Source: Microvirga sp. Mcv34 (GTDB taxonomy: Bacteria > Pseudomonadota > Alphaproteobacteria > Rhizobiales > Beijerinckiaceae). From it: a stretch of DNA of 64,000 bases. The position numbers were made by a program, and so were the translations under genes. This document shows positions 57,555-64,000 of the stretch, piece by piece. The notes beneath the pieces are model-generated. The model made no database searches. It saw nothing but the letters and a program-made list of their open reading frames with translations, and was not told the DNA's origin. The stretch is taken from positions 1 to 64,000 of the forward strand of contig NZ_JALJRK010000024.1 in the NCBI RefSeq assembly GCF_024519725.1, in the 5' to 3' direction. The first letter of the stretch is position 1. The number at the start of each line of letters is the position of its first letter.

Positions 57555-58115
57555 ATGCGCCTTCCCCGCAACGCACACGATCCTATCCCCTGTGGGCTCT
57601 CAAGGGATCAGATCTTCGCCGAGGCAGCCAAGTTCGCGAAGGAAGGCGGCTTTACGATCGGCACCCCGGCTGTGACCTTGATTGGCCAAATGGGCGGCAA
57701 GACCGGGATCATGAATGGCCTTGCCGATGTGGTCATCGGCGCGATGCCCAGCGATGACAGTGATAGCCTCGTTGTCTACGGGAACCGGGATTTCCTGGTT
57801 CTGCTCAAGCCGTCCGATAACCCAGACCTCCCCCGGGCAAACCTCGAGGTCGCCAAGGCCATCGGCCACTACGTGCTTCACGCTCCGAAGGTCCGGGAGA
57901 AGCACGGCGCCGACGCCGGATTGATCGTCCGGCACTATCCGAAGACCAAGCAGGAAGAGCAGTGCCACCGCGAGGCCGTGCAGTTCGCCTTCGGGCTCTT
58001 GGCCCCGCTTGACCGCCTGAAAACCGAGTGGGAGCGTGCCAATGGCGACCTCAGAAAGCTGCGGGAGATTTTCCGCATGCCCTCGGAACTGATCGAGGCG
58101 CTCTATCAAAGCTGA
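57555..58115 (+). CDS. ImmA/IrrE-like protein, catalytic motif lost
   Basis: 186 residues from ATG 57555. LEVAKAIGHYVLHAPKVREKHG (about 97-118) and HREAVQFAFGLLAPL (about 144-158) align with the protein at 35211. The HELGH motif reads KAIGH: the first His and the Glu are both missing, leaving one zinc ligand. Likely a non-enzymatic regulator or decoy. Cotranscribed with 57142. Confidence 0.78.
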   Translation: MRLPRNAHDPIPCGLSRDQIFAEAAKFAKEGGFTIGTPAVTLIGQMGGKTGIMNGLADVVIGAMPSDDSDSLVVYGNRDFLVLLKPSDNPDLPRANLEVAKAIGHYVLHAPKVREKHGADAGLIVRHYPKTKQEEQCHREAVQFAFGLLAPLDRLKTEWERANGDLRKLREIFRMPSELIEALYQS

Positions 58116-58228
58116 ATGGAAGCCGCTCCCTAACCCTTTTGCTCAGGGGAGAGGACAAATCCTCTCTCATAAGGCCCTGCCCCCAAGGCGGTTTTGTCGT
58201 CTTGCCTCAATCCGGACAAGCGATCATC

Positions 58229-58252
58229 GGATTGCTGAAATCCCCCAAAGGA
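58229..58252 (+). promoter_or_regulatory. Leader with 5-bp arm before gene 58262
   Basis: GGATT-GCTGA-AATCC (58229-58243) runs into CCCAAAGGA, 9 nt from ATG. Confidence 0.7.
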
Positions 58253-58261
58253 AATCGGCCC

Positions 58262-58474
58262 ATGACGGATCAGACAAATTCACCGCTTCGGAATGACGAG
58301 GGCCTTCCCATGGAAAAGATTTCCCGCGCTCAGCTTGAGTCCATCGCCCGCTGGATCGGCGCCGTCACTTCCCACCCGGATGCGACCGCCGAGCAGCTCG
58401 ACGCCGTCTATCAGTACGTGAGCACTGCGTCGCTCACGGAAATGGCCGAGACCGCCCAGTCACTCGGTTACTGA
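58262..58474 (+). CDS. Hypothetical helical protein, 70 aa
   Basis: Small helical protein (QLESIARWIGAVTSHPDATAEQLDAVYQYV). Unrecognised. Start fixed by leader. A nearby repeat of CGG-rich bases belongs to the next unit. Confidence 0.66.
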   Translation: MTDQTNSPLRNDEGLPMEKISRAQLESIARWIGAVTSHPDATAEQLDAVYQYVSTASLTEMAETAQSLGY

Positions 58475-58524
58475 GAACAAGGCCCAACGGTAACCTCTTT
58501 CGAGGGCCGTTCGTGAAGGAAGAT

Positions 58525-58545
58525 GATTTTAAATCCCCGAAAGGA
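58525..58545 (+). promoter_or_regulatory. Consensus leader before gene 58554
   Basis: GATT-TTA-AATC (58525-58535), then CCCGAAAGGA, 8 nt from ATG. Confidence 0.7.
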
Positions 58546-58553
58546 AGAAGATC

Positions 58554-59261
58554 ATGGACGCAGTTGACATCATCTATACCGTCGTCGAGACCCAGCGCCT
58601 GGCTTCGATTGCCGAGGCCGGTCTGAAGAGCCAGCTCTTCCGCATGGACAATGAGGAACTGATCGACGGTTTCCTGTTCGGCCGCGATCTCAACGCCATC
58701 CGCGTCTCGGACCTCGTCAACGCCGAGAATGCCCCATTCACGATCATTGGCTTCAACGCCGACTCGATCTCCGAGATCGTCGACATCATGTCGCTGGCTG
58801 GCGGTGTCGAGCACCACGGTATCCGGGAGATGGCCTACTCGACCGAGCCGTTCACCATCCCGGCCTCCGAGCTCGAGTATCTCGACGTGGCTGGTGACTG
58901 CTGGATGCAGGTTGAAGGCTACAAGGCCCCGCCGGCGCATTTCGAGATGCTGACGGTATCTGCCAACGAGAACGGTGTCGAAGCGGAACTCGTTGAGGAC
59001 ACCGAGGTCCTCGGTTCGGATCTCCCGGCGGCCACTGAGACGCCGGCTGCGCCGACGGTCGCGGAAAGCACTCCCGAGAAGAAGAAGTACGATCGGCCGT
59101 ATCTGCCGCCGAAGGAGTATTTCAAGATGCTGCGCGAAACCGGCCAGTATGTCCCTCGCTCTAAGAAGGCCGATAAAAAGCCTTCCAAGCGGGTGCGCTC
59201 CGAGGCCGAGCTTCGCGCCATCGGCGGCTTCTACGCTCGCCAGCGCCAGCAAGCCGCCTAA
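58554..59261 (+). CDS. Hypothetical acidic protein, 235 aa
   Basis: Unrecognised. A globular N-terminal part (about 1-140: NEELIDGFLFGRDLNAIRVSDLV; ITYSTEP-like strands) and a disordered acidic/Pro/Lys linker with TPEKKKYDRPYLPPKEYFKML before a basic tail (KKADKKPSKRVRSEAEL). The tail could bind nucleic acid or a partner. Coding bias strong. Confidence 0.74.
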   Translation: MDAVDIIYTVVETQRLASIAEAGLKSQLFRMDNEELIDGFLFGRDLNAIRVSDLVNAENAPFTIIGFNADSISEIVDIMSLAGGVEHHGIREMAYSTEPFTIPASELEYLDVAGDCWMQVEGYKAPPAHFEMLTVSANENGVEAELVEDTEVLGSDLPAATETPAAPTVAESTPEKKKYDRPYLPPKEYFKMLRETGQYVPRSKKADKKPSKRVRSEAELRAIGGFYARQRQQAA

Positions 59262-59270
59262 GATCGCTCC

Positions 59271-59627
59271 ATGTCCGATCCAAATGAGGGAGCCGACGGT
59301 GCCATCGCCGTCGGCCAGCGGGTTCGCTATGTTGGTCACCCAGAGATGACCACCTGGAACAAGCCCTGCATCGGCGTCACGGGGCGGCTCACTCTAGAGC
59401 ATGTGTTCCAGTCCAAATACACTGAGACCGAGCAAACCCTTTGGGTTTTTGAGCCGGAACTGCCAGGCAAATGCCTGTCACCGTGGATGTATGTCCGGTT
59501 TCGCGATATTCGGCCCATCGCAGAGGACGTTCCGTCTCAGGGGGAGGCTTCCCTTTCAGGTGATTGCTCCTATGAGGCCATGCTGCGGAAGGCCAGTGTT
59601 ACCAACGCGGATTGCTCCCGGCCCTAA
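59271..59627 (+). CDS. Hypothetical protein, 118 aa
   Basis: Starts 9 bp after the previous stop. Beta-rich (GQRVRYVGHPEMTTWNKPCIGVTGRLTLEHVF; WMYVRFRDIRPIAED), possibly an SH3/KOW-like barrel. The stop codon lies in the loop of the hairpin at 59612-59639. Confidence 0.68.
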   Translation: MSDPNEGADGAIAVGQRVRYVGHPEMTTWNKPCIGVTGRLTLEHVFQSKYTETEQTLWVFEPELPGKCLSPWMYVRFRDIRPIAEDVPSQGEASLSGDCSYEAMLRKASVTNADCSRP

Positions 59628-59639
59628 GGCCGAGAGCAA
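59612..59639 (+). terminator. Hairpin containing a stop codon
   Basis: TTGCTC-c-CGGCC (59612-59623), loop CTAA, GGCCG-a-GAGCAA (59628-59639); TAA at 59625-59627 is the stop. Little T-run; perhaps mRNA 3'-end protection. Confidence 0.55.
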
Positions 59640-59642
59640 CGT

Positions 59643-59720
59643 TCACTTTTTCAGCGTCCAGATCAGGCAGGCGATAGCCCAGATGATCCGCGCGACGTCG
59701 ATGTCGATGGTCAGTTCCAT
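59643..59720 (-). CDS. Single-helix microprotein, 25 aa
   Basis: MELTIDIDVARIIWAIACLIWTLKK on the minus strand with GGAG upstream of ATG 59720. One transmembrane helix. Plausible but unproven. Confidence 0.35.
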   Translation of the reverse strand: MELTIDIDVARIIWAIACLIWTLKK

Positions 59721-60011
59721 CGGATTTCTCCGCGAAATGACCTATGGCCATAGATCGTGAGATCTAGGGAAGAGCTAGCTCTGGCTTGAGAACGTCGCGG
59801 CTTTGAAGCTCTAACAGCTTCCCATCCGGCCGGTACGGGTACTCAGGAGCGCTTCTCCTACCCTCCTGAGGTGTCTCACGCTCGTTCAGCGTGCCTGACA
59901 ATGACAAACATAAGCGCTTGTCCTACTGGTTCAATACTATTCTCGCCTCCCCGGTTCCATTGAACCTGTGGAGGAATTTTCAGGCGCCTTCCTCCCGGAA
60001 GGATCGAACTC
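59721..60011. other. Gene-free stretch with hairpins
   Basis: CTCAGGA...TCCTGAG near 59849-59876 and CACGCT-CGTTC-AGCGTG near 59879-59894. No open frame with a ribosome site. May hold a promoter or small RNA. Confidence 0.35.
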
Positions 60012-60038
60012 GATTTGATCCAAATCCCCGAAAGAGGA
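60012..60038 (+). promoter_or_regulatory. Consensus leader with arm before gene 60046
   Basis: GATTT-GATCC-AAATC (60012-60026), then CCCGAAAGAGGA, 7 nt from ATG. Confidence 0.7.
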
Positions 60039-60045
60039 TTGAGCG

Positions 60046-60462
60046 ATGGCAAAGGCGGCTCCCCACGAATGCACCCGTTGCGGCGGCACGGGCATGACCA
60101 CCCACATCCGGGTCCATTATGGTATCCCCGGCCTCTGCTTTGCCTGCGACGGTGACGGCAAGCGCGAAACTCAGGTGAAGAATATCGAAGTTGCCAAGCG
60201 CGCAAAGCAGGTCCGTGCGCTTGCCGAAAGAGCCAATGCCGAAATCCGTGCCCTTGCTGAGCAGCACGGGGGCCAGAACCTCCACCTCTCCTATGAGAAG
60301 CGCCGCGCCTTCGCATTCTCCGAGGTCTTCTCGACTGCTCAGTATGCCGAGAAGTTCAACATGAAGCCCAAAGAGGCCTTCATCGAGCTCGCCCGGTCCT
60401 GGCCGCATTATCGAATCTGGACCGACGAACAGGGCCAGCCGAAAGGCTGGTGGTACGCGTGA
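60046..60462 (+). CDS. DnaJ-type zinc-finger protein, 138 aa
   Basis: ECTRCGGTGMTTH and GLCFACDGDGKRE are two CxxCxGxG repeats that bind zinc as in the DnaJ cysteine-rich domain; only two of the usual four are present and there is no J domain. The rest is a helix-rich region (KRAKQVRALAERANAEIRALAEQHG) and a domain with SEVFSTAQYAEKFNMKPKEAFIELA. Perhaps a nucleic-acid or partner-binding adaptor. Confidence 0.72.
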   Translation: MAKAAPHECTRCGGTGMTTHIRVHYGIPGLCFACDGDGKRETQVKNIEVAKRAKQVRALAERANAEIRALAEQHGGQNLHLSYEKRRAFAFSEVFSTAQYAEKFNMKPKEAFIELARSWPHYRIWTDEQGQPKGWWYA

Positions 60463-60603
60463 GAGACGCTAACCATTTCAAGGACTTCTAGTTGAAAGCT
60501 GCGGCCCCATCATGGATATACCCCCCTAAGATGGGGTATTATTTCGGAAGGCCGATTTAGACCTAAGATCTGAAAATCGTTAAATGACGTAAGGGGGCGC
60601 ATC

Positions 60604-61290
60604 ATGAACACTATCCCTGTAACGAAGCTTAAATACGACCTGTTATCGGCAAAGCCAGTAACAGTATTGGCAGTGGTAGCGGTGCTGGCTTTGGCTTTGA
60701 CCCTGCCGCTATTGGACGTATACATACTTGCAGCGGCGTCTAGCGAGATAGCATATTGGCTCGGGCTATATAGTCTGTTCCCCTTTTCGCTGAATATGGT
60801 TCCCCAATACCTGCCCCTGTTAGCCGTGTTCTTCATTGGCTATAAGTTACTCCGTAAGCGGGCAAACCGGATTGATCAGGAGACACAACTTGCGGCTATG
60901 GCGAAAGCTGCGTCGAGCCCAGTTCAACTCCACAGTTTCATTAGCCGCAAGTCGGGTATTGCGATTGCTGGGAACACCTTGCTCATTGTTCGTGAAGGAA
61001 AGCTCGGAGCAATTCCTTTGGAAGCTATTCGGAAAGCGTGGTGGGACATACCCGGGCGCGACGTTGTCAGCGCCTATGGAGCTAGCCCGGTCGTCGCTTG
61101 GCAGGTCGGCATGGCCAATAAGATCGCGAAGGAAGAAGCCGACGCCAACAGCGGATTTTACTTCGAGGTCTCAGATATTGCTAATCCGCTTTGGTTCTTC
61201 CACTGCACCGACGCAAGTATCCTCCGTCGGTGGAACGAGGTGATTAAACAAGCTTTCGAGCGCACCGACCTCAAAGAGAAGGCCGCCTAG
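60604..61290 (+). CDS. Membrane protein, paralogue of 8120
   Basis: 228 residues, AAGGGGGCG upstream of ATG 60604. Two hydrophobic segments (about 17-45 and 65-82) then the soluble domain with IRKAWWDIPG, GMANKIAKEEADANSGFYFEVSDIANPLWFF and IKQAFERTDL, matching the gene at 8120. Lower GC than its surroundings. Leader region has CCCC-TAAGAT-GGGG (about 60522-60535). Own terminator follows. Confidence 0.8.
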   Translation: MNTIPVTKLKYDLLSAKPVTVLAVVAVLALALTLPLLDVYILAAASSEIAYWLGLYSLFPFSLNMVPQYLPLLAVFFIGYKLLRKRANRIDQETQLAAMAKAASSPVQLHSFISRKSGIAIAGNTLLIVREGKLGAIPLEAIRKAWWDIPGRDVVSAYGASPVVAWQVGMANKIAKEEADANSGFYFEVSDIANPLWFFHCTDASILRRWNEVIKQAFERTDLKEKAA

Positions 61291-61320
61291 TCGGAAAGAC
61301 AATAATTTAGTTGAGGGATA

Positions 61321-61356
61321 AAGCCTGCCGACCTCCGGGTCGGAAGGCTTTTTTCG
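61321..61356 (+). terminator. Rho-independent terminator
   Basis: AAGCC..CCGACC/GGGTCGG..GGCTT stem then TTTT. Confidence 0.88.
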
Positions 61357-61435
61357 TGCGCGGGATCACAAACCCCTGTTCCACCTGGGGCCTCGCTTCC
61401 TTCTCCAGTCCAAGATCGCGAGTTCATCAAGATCA

Positions 61436-61449
61436 AAATCCCCGGAGAA
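61436..61449 (+). promoter_or_regulatory. Leader before gene 61455
   Basis: AAATCCCCGGAGAA, 5 nt from ATG; weak GAT-CAAA-ATC arm (61431-61440). Confidence 0.6.
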
Positions 61450-61454
61450 AGACG

Positions 61455-61793
61455 ATGGCAGCAGCGGCTCCAGCAACGGAAATGGGCATGTTCCGGCAGT
61501 TCTCCTTTCTGAGCTTCCATACGGCGATGGACGCGTTCACAGCGGTCACGAATGCTGATCCTGCCGGGATCATTCCGGTCAGCCATGACGTGATCAACAA
61601 CATGGTTCAGGTCTCCGAAGTGGACGGGAACACGGTTCAGGAAATGCTCCGGGCCGCCGGTATCAACGTCGAGGGCGAGACAGTCAGCCTTCCCCTTCAG
61701 GATGTCTGGGTCATCGAAGCGTTCGAAACCCCCGACTATGCCTTTGAGGATTATATCGACGAGGAACACGGCCTCTTCCGCTGCGCCGCCTGA
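61455..61793 (+). CDS. Hypothetical protein, 112 aa
   Basis: Aromatic, acidic protein (MGMFRQFSFLSFHTAMDAF; VNVEGETVSLPLQDVWVIEAFET), acidic end. Unrecognised. Followed closely by 61810. Confidence 0.66.
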   Translation: MAAAAPATEMGMFRQFSFLSFHTAMDAFTAVTNADPAGIIPVSHDVINNMVQVSEVDGNTVQEMLRAAGINVEGETVSLPLQDVWVIEAFETPDYAFEDYIDEEHGLFRCAA

Positions 61794-61809
61794 AACGGAG
61801 GAGCCCTCA

Positions 61810-62172
61810 ATGCCGATCACCCGCGTCATTTTGAAAGTCGATGCTCGGAAAGGTCCGTCCGAGTGCCACATTACCGATCTTCGGTTCCAGCATACCGAGG
61901 AGCAGATCGCCTTTGGGATCGCCCTCCGGGATCGAGCCTTCCTACCGCCTGCAGAGCCGATCTCCGGCTATGAGGCGTCCTTCGACACCCTCCGGAACCT
62001 TCGGCTCAACCCCGAGGCGGCGACAGTCAACTCGCAGCGCGTGTCTCTCCGTGTCGTCAATGACGTCGCCGAGCTTCTCGATGTCATCGAATTCGTCGAG
62101 CACGACATGGATCTCTCCTGTCGTGTCCTGACCACCTTTCCCAGCTCGGGATCATCGGAAAATCCGAGATGA
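61810..62172 (+). CDS. Hypothetical protein, 120 aa
   Basis: GGAG before ATG 61810. First half beta (VILKVDARKGPSECHITDL), second half helical (LRVVNDVAELLDVIEFVEHDMD). Unrecognised. Its last bases overlap the leader of the next gene. Confidence 0.66.
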   Translation: MPITRVILKVDARKGPSECHITDLRFQHTEEQIAFGIALRDRAFLPPAEPISGYEASFDTLRNLRLNPEAATVNSQRVSLRVVNDVAELLDVIEFVEHDMDLSCRVLTTFPSSGSSENPR

Positions 62173-62187
62173 AATCCCCAGAAAGGA
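62148..62187 (+). promoter_or_regulatory. Leader with distant arm before gene 62196
   Basis: AAATCCCCAGAAAGGA (62172-62187); GGGAT (62148-62152) pairs with ATCCC (62174-62178), and ATCGG/CCGAT lies between. Confidence 0.65.
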
Positions 62188-62195
62188 AGTCCGCC

Positions 62196-62597
62196 GTGCC
62201 CGATATTCGCTATCACATCGTTCCGCAGGGCCTGATGATGTCGGTCAATGGCGAGCCGACGTTCTGGTTTGACCGCAAGGCGTCCTTCGGCATCCTCTGG
62301 GAGCACATCGACGACACCCAGATCGAGATCCTCCGCCACGGGCGGGTCGAGATGATTATAGAGAGGGAAGCCTCTTTCAAGGCATTCTATACCGAGCTCG
62401 GCACGGAGGCCCCTCGGGCGAGCAAGGCCTTTGTGACTGTCGAGCAACTCGACCATGAGACCATCGACACTCTCAACCGTGTTCTGGCCGGCGAGGAAAG
62501 ACCGATCGTCATCGCCACTGCGATGCAGAGGTTGGCGCGGCAAGCCCTTCTCCGAGTCATGCCGGCGCACAAGCGCTACATGCTCGAAGCGGCCTAA
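62196..62597 (+). CDS. Hypothetical protein, 133 aa
   Basis: Start GTG 62196 is taken from the leader; an earlier ATG (62169) lies inside it. Alpha/beta protein (YHIVPQGLMMSVNGEPTFWF; HETIDTLNRVLAGEERPIVIATAMQRLARQALL). Unrecognised. Confidence 0.68.
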   Translation: MPDIRYHIVPQGLMMSVNGEPTFWFDRKASFGILWEHIDDTQIEILRHGRVEMIIEREASFKAFYTELGTEAPRASKAFVTVEQLDHETIDTLNRVLAGEERPIVIATAMQRLARQALLRVMPAHKRYMLEAA

Positions 62598-62610
62598 AGG
62601 AGGGTTCACA

Positions 62611-62802
62611 ATGCACCCTCGCCTCTATCGGCCCCGTCAGGCTCTCGTCATCCGGATTCAAAGGGAGACGCTCGCATCGCGAATGGCCGCAGCATTCGTG
62701 ACTCTGCGGGATAAGCCATCCGGCCCTCGAGAAACCTTCCTCCGCCTTCGAGCCGAGGAAGCCCGTCAGGCCGTCCGGCATCCGGGTCGGAAGCGACGCT
62801 GA
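62611..62802 (+). CDS. Small Arg-rich protein, 63 aa
   Basis: AAGGAGG before ATG 62611. About a quarter of residues are Arg/Lys (YRPRQALVIRIQRETLASRMAAAFVTLRDK, HPGRKRR). Possible nucleic-acid binder by charge alone. Confidence 0.6.
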   Translation: MHPRLYRPRQALVIRIQRETLASRMAAAFVTLRDKPSGPRETFLRLRAEEARQAVRHPGRKRR

Positions 62803-62851
62803 TCTATCCGGATTTTCTGTCCTCCTGAGGTGGGCAGACAATCTGAGATGA

Positions 62852-62866
62852 AAATCCCCGAAAGGA
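62852..62866 (+). promoter_or_regulatory. Consensus leader before gene 62874
   Basis: AAATCCCCGAAAGGA, 7 nt from ATG. CAGA-CAA-TCTG hairpin just upstream (about 62835-62845). Confidence 0.65.
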
Positions 62867-62873
62867 CACGGCC

Positions 62874-63287
62874 ATGGCGTTCGATTTCTCGAAGATCAAG
62901 GTTCTCACCCCGGAGGAGCGGGCAGCCCGGGAGGCGGCCGACCTTCAGGCGCAGATAGCCGAGGACGCCAAGAAGCGTGAGGAGTTGTCCAAGCACACGA
63001 TCACCGTGACCCTGAGTGAGTTCCCGATGCATCGGTTCACGACATCGGGTGACAAGATCGTCGCCTTCCACGGGGCTGATGAGCGCGGCCGCCGCTTCAG
63101 CGGGACCTACTTCGCCCCCTTCTTCCGGGAGCGCTCCGAGATCGACGTGATGCTCGCCCCGATGGATCAGGGCACGGCCGTCGTGGTCCGCGGCTACTGG
63201 AAGAAGCGCACCTGGCGCAACCAGCAGAACCAGGAAGTCCAGTCCTGGGAATTTCAGATCCAATTCGTCGAGCCCAAGCAGGGCTGA
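62874..63287 (+). CDS. Possible OB-fold protein, 137 aa
   Basis: Charged helical lead (PEERAAREAADLQAQIAEDAKKREELS) then beta-rich TITVTLSEFPMHRFTTSGDKIVAFHGADERG, APMDQGTAVVVRGYWKKRTWRNQQNQEVQSWEFQIQFVEPK. The pattern is single-stranded-DNA-binding-like with aromatic residues in the last strands. Distant from the MTNAA family. Unproven. Confidence 0.7.
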   Translation: MAFDFSKIKVLTPEERAAREAADLQAQIAEDAKKREELSKHTITVTLSEFPMHRFTTSGDKIVAFHGADERGRRFSGTYFAPFFRERSEIDVMLAPMDQGTAVVVRGYWKKRTWRNQQNQEVQSWEFQIQFVEPKQG

Positions 63288-63328
63288 AGCCACCGATCCG
63301 TCCTATCCGAACAGCAGGAGACCCCGTT

Positions 63329-63553
63329 ATGTCCGACCAGAAGATCGTGTCCGCTCGCATCACTCCGATTTCGCGCTCGCCGTTCGGCCCGCTACCGGAG
63401 GTCCACGCCACCCTTGAGGACGGCAATGAAGTGAAGCTGTTCGACTACTATCCGGACGAAATTAGCTTCTCCTCGTCCGAGTTCGTCGGCCTCACCGAGG
63501 CGGAGGGCCGAAACCTGAAGTTCCAGAAGGACGTGGCGTTCCTCCGCTCCTAA
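63329..63553 (+). CDS. Hypothetical protein, 74 aa
   Basis: CAGGAGA before ATG 63329. A small beta-rich protein (IVSARITPISRSPFGPLPEVHATLEDGNEVKLFDYYPDEI). Unrecognised. 41 bp after the OB-fold-like gene. Confidence 0.66.
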   Translation: MSDQKIVSARITPISRSPFGPLPEVHATLEDGNEVKLFDYYPDEISFSSSEFVGLTEAEGRNLKFQKDVAFLRS

Positions 63554-63593
63554 GCCGCCACCCTCCCCCGACATCAATAGAAGGATAGCGCCA

Positions 63594-64000
63594 ATGGCGG
63601 CTGCCACCGACCTGATTGCCACCCACCGCTGCTTCGTGTTCCCGGACGCCGAGACCGCCGGAGCGGTCTACACCGAGCTCATGCTCCGCACCGAGACCGA
63701 CTACATGGGACTCTACATCGACCCGCCGACCCGCACCATTCTGGTCAGTGAACCCTTCGGCGATGCCTTTGTCTCCCTGCTCGACGACACCGGCAATCTC
63801 GGGCCCGAAATCCTGGTGAAGCAGAGGATCGGTGACGCGTTCTACGACGTCGGGAACGCCCTCGAGGTCCTGCAGAAGGTCTGGCACACCCCCCAATACG
63901 GGATGGGCACTGACGGCAACCTCTATCTGATGAGTGGGCCGGACACCGTTTACACCCTTCCCCCTGAGGGGAAGCTCGGCCTCTTCTACGACACCGACAC
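63594..64000 (+). CDS. Hypothetical protein, cut by the window end
   Basis: GAAGGATAG before ATG 63594; open to base 64000 without a stop (135 codons seen). Opens MAAATDLIATHRCFVFPDAE; mixed alpha/beta with DPPTRTILVSEPFGDAFVSLLDD. Unrecognised. Confidence 0.65.
   Translation, partial: MAAATDLIATHRCFVFPDAETAGAVYTELMLRTETDYMGLYIDPPTRTILVSEPFGDAFVSLLDDTGNLGPEILVKQRIGDAFYDVGNALEVLQKVWHTPQYGMGTDGNLYLMSGPDTVYTLPPEGKLGLFYDTD

Noticed and set aside
1328..62866. Leader as an integron attC or IS terminal repeat
   Set aside because: It lies upstream of starts at fixed spacing, lacks attC core sites, and neighbouring genes differ in length and content.
1..64000. CRISPR array, rRNA or tRNA genes
   Set aside because: No regularly spaced direct repeats with unique spacers and no cloverleaf or rRNA sequence was seen.

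Overview
The window reads as an accessory replicon (large plasmid or integrated element) of an alphaproteobacterium, probably of the Hyphomicrobiales. A MucR/Ros-type regulator, DUF3572 and DUF4424 proteins, an RTX-type subtilase and GC-rich codon use with few AT-rich genes all point that way. No rRNA, tRNA or housekeeping operon is visible, and no replication or transfer genes could be recognised. About 100 mostly very small genes lie almost all on the + strand, many with no recognisable family.

Layout. 1-5.9 kb: DNA polymerase IV, a frameshifted staphylococcal-nuclease-like gene, MucR, a tandem non-coding repeat, RNase HI and small membrane proteins. 6-13 kb: a nucleic-acid and nucleotide group (orphan DNA methyltransferase with a helix-turn-helix, GIY-YIG protein, macro domain, DnaQ-like exonuclease, ATP-grasp). 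13-21 kb: an RTX protein, many small unknown genes, a SocA/Panacea-type protein, and two copies of a four-hairpin element. 21-30 kb: two tandem copies of a long structured non-coding unit ending in a strong terminator, three paralogous small OB-fold-like proteins, an IS256-family element inserted in a nuclease-like gene, FRG-domain and LuxR-type proteins, DUF4424. 31-37 kb: a plasmid-type Hfq, a coiled-coil protein, ASCH-like, membrane-anchored Clp-like AAA+, PPP phosphatase, ImmA/IrrE-like, DUF3572 and EAL proteins. 38-64 kb: small unknown genes with a free-standing sigma-70 region 1.1 protein, a 1149-residue subtilase/P-domain/RTX exoprotein, an ERCC4-HhH nuclease, PilZ, a second degenerate ImmA/IrrE-like protein and a DnaJ-zinc-finger-like protein.

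The strongest overall pattern is regulatory. A short leader with consensus AAATCCCC(G/A)AAAGGA sits a few bases before the start codon of about 30 genes, on both strands. In roughly half the cases an upstream arm can pair with it, and the arm sequence differs from gene to gene while pairing is kept. The leader contains the Shine-Dalgarno sequence and a UCC that could mask it. The same element also opens the tandem non-coding units at 21.0-21.7 kb. With an Hfq paralogue, whose own ribosome site lies in a hairpin, and several duplicated structured RNAs on the same element, the window suggests an element-wide RNA-level control system. That linkage is inference; the motif, hairpins and Hfq homology are visible directly.

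Leader positions were also used to choose start codons (for example the 31.9 kb minus-strand gene and the 22.0, 28.7, 45.0, 51.3 and 62.2 kb genes).
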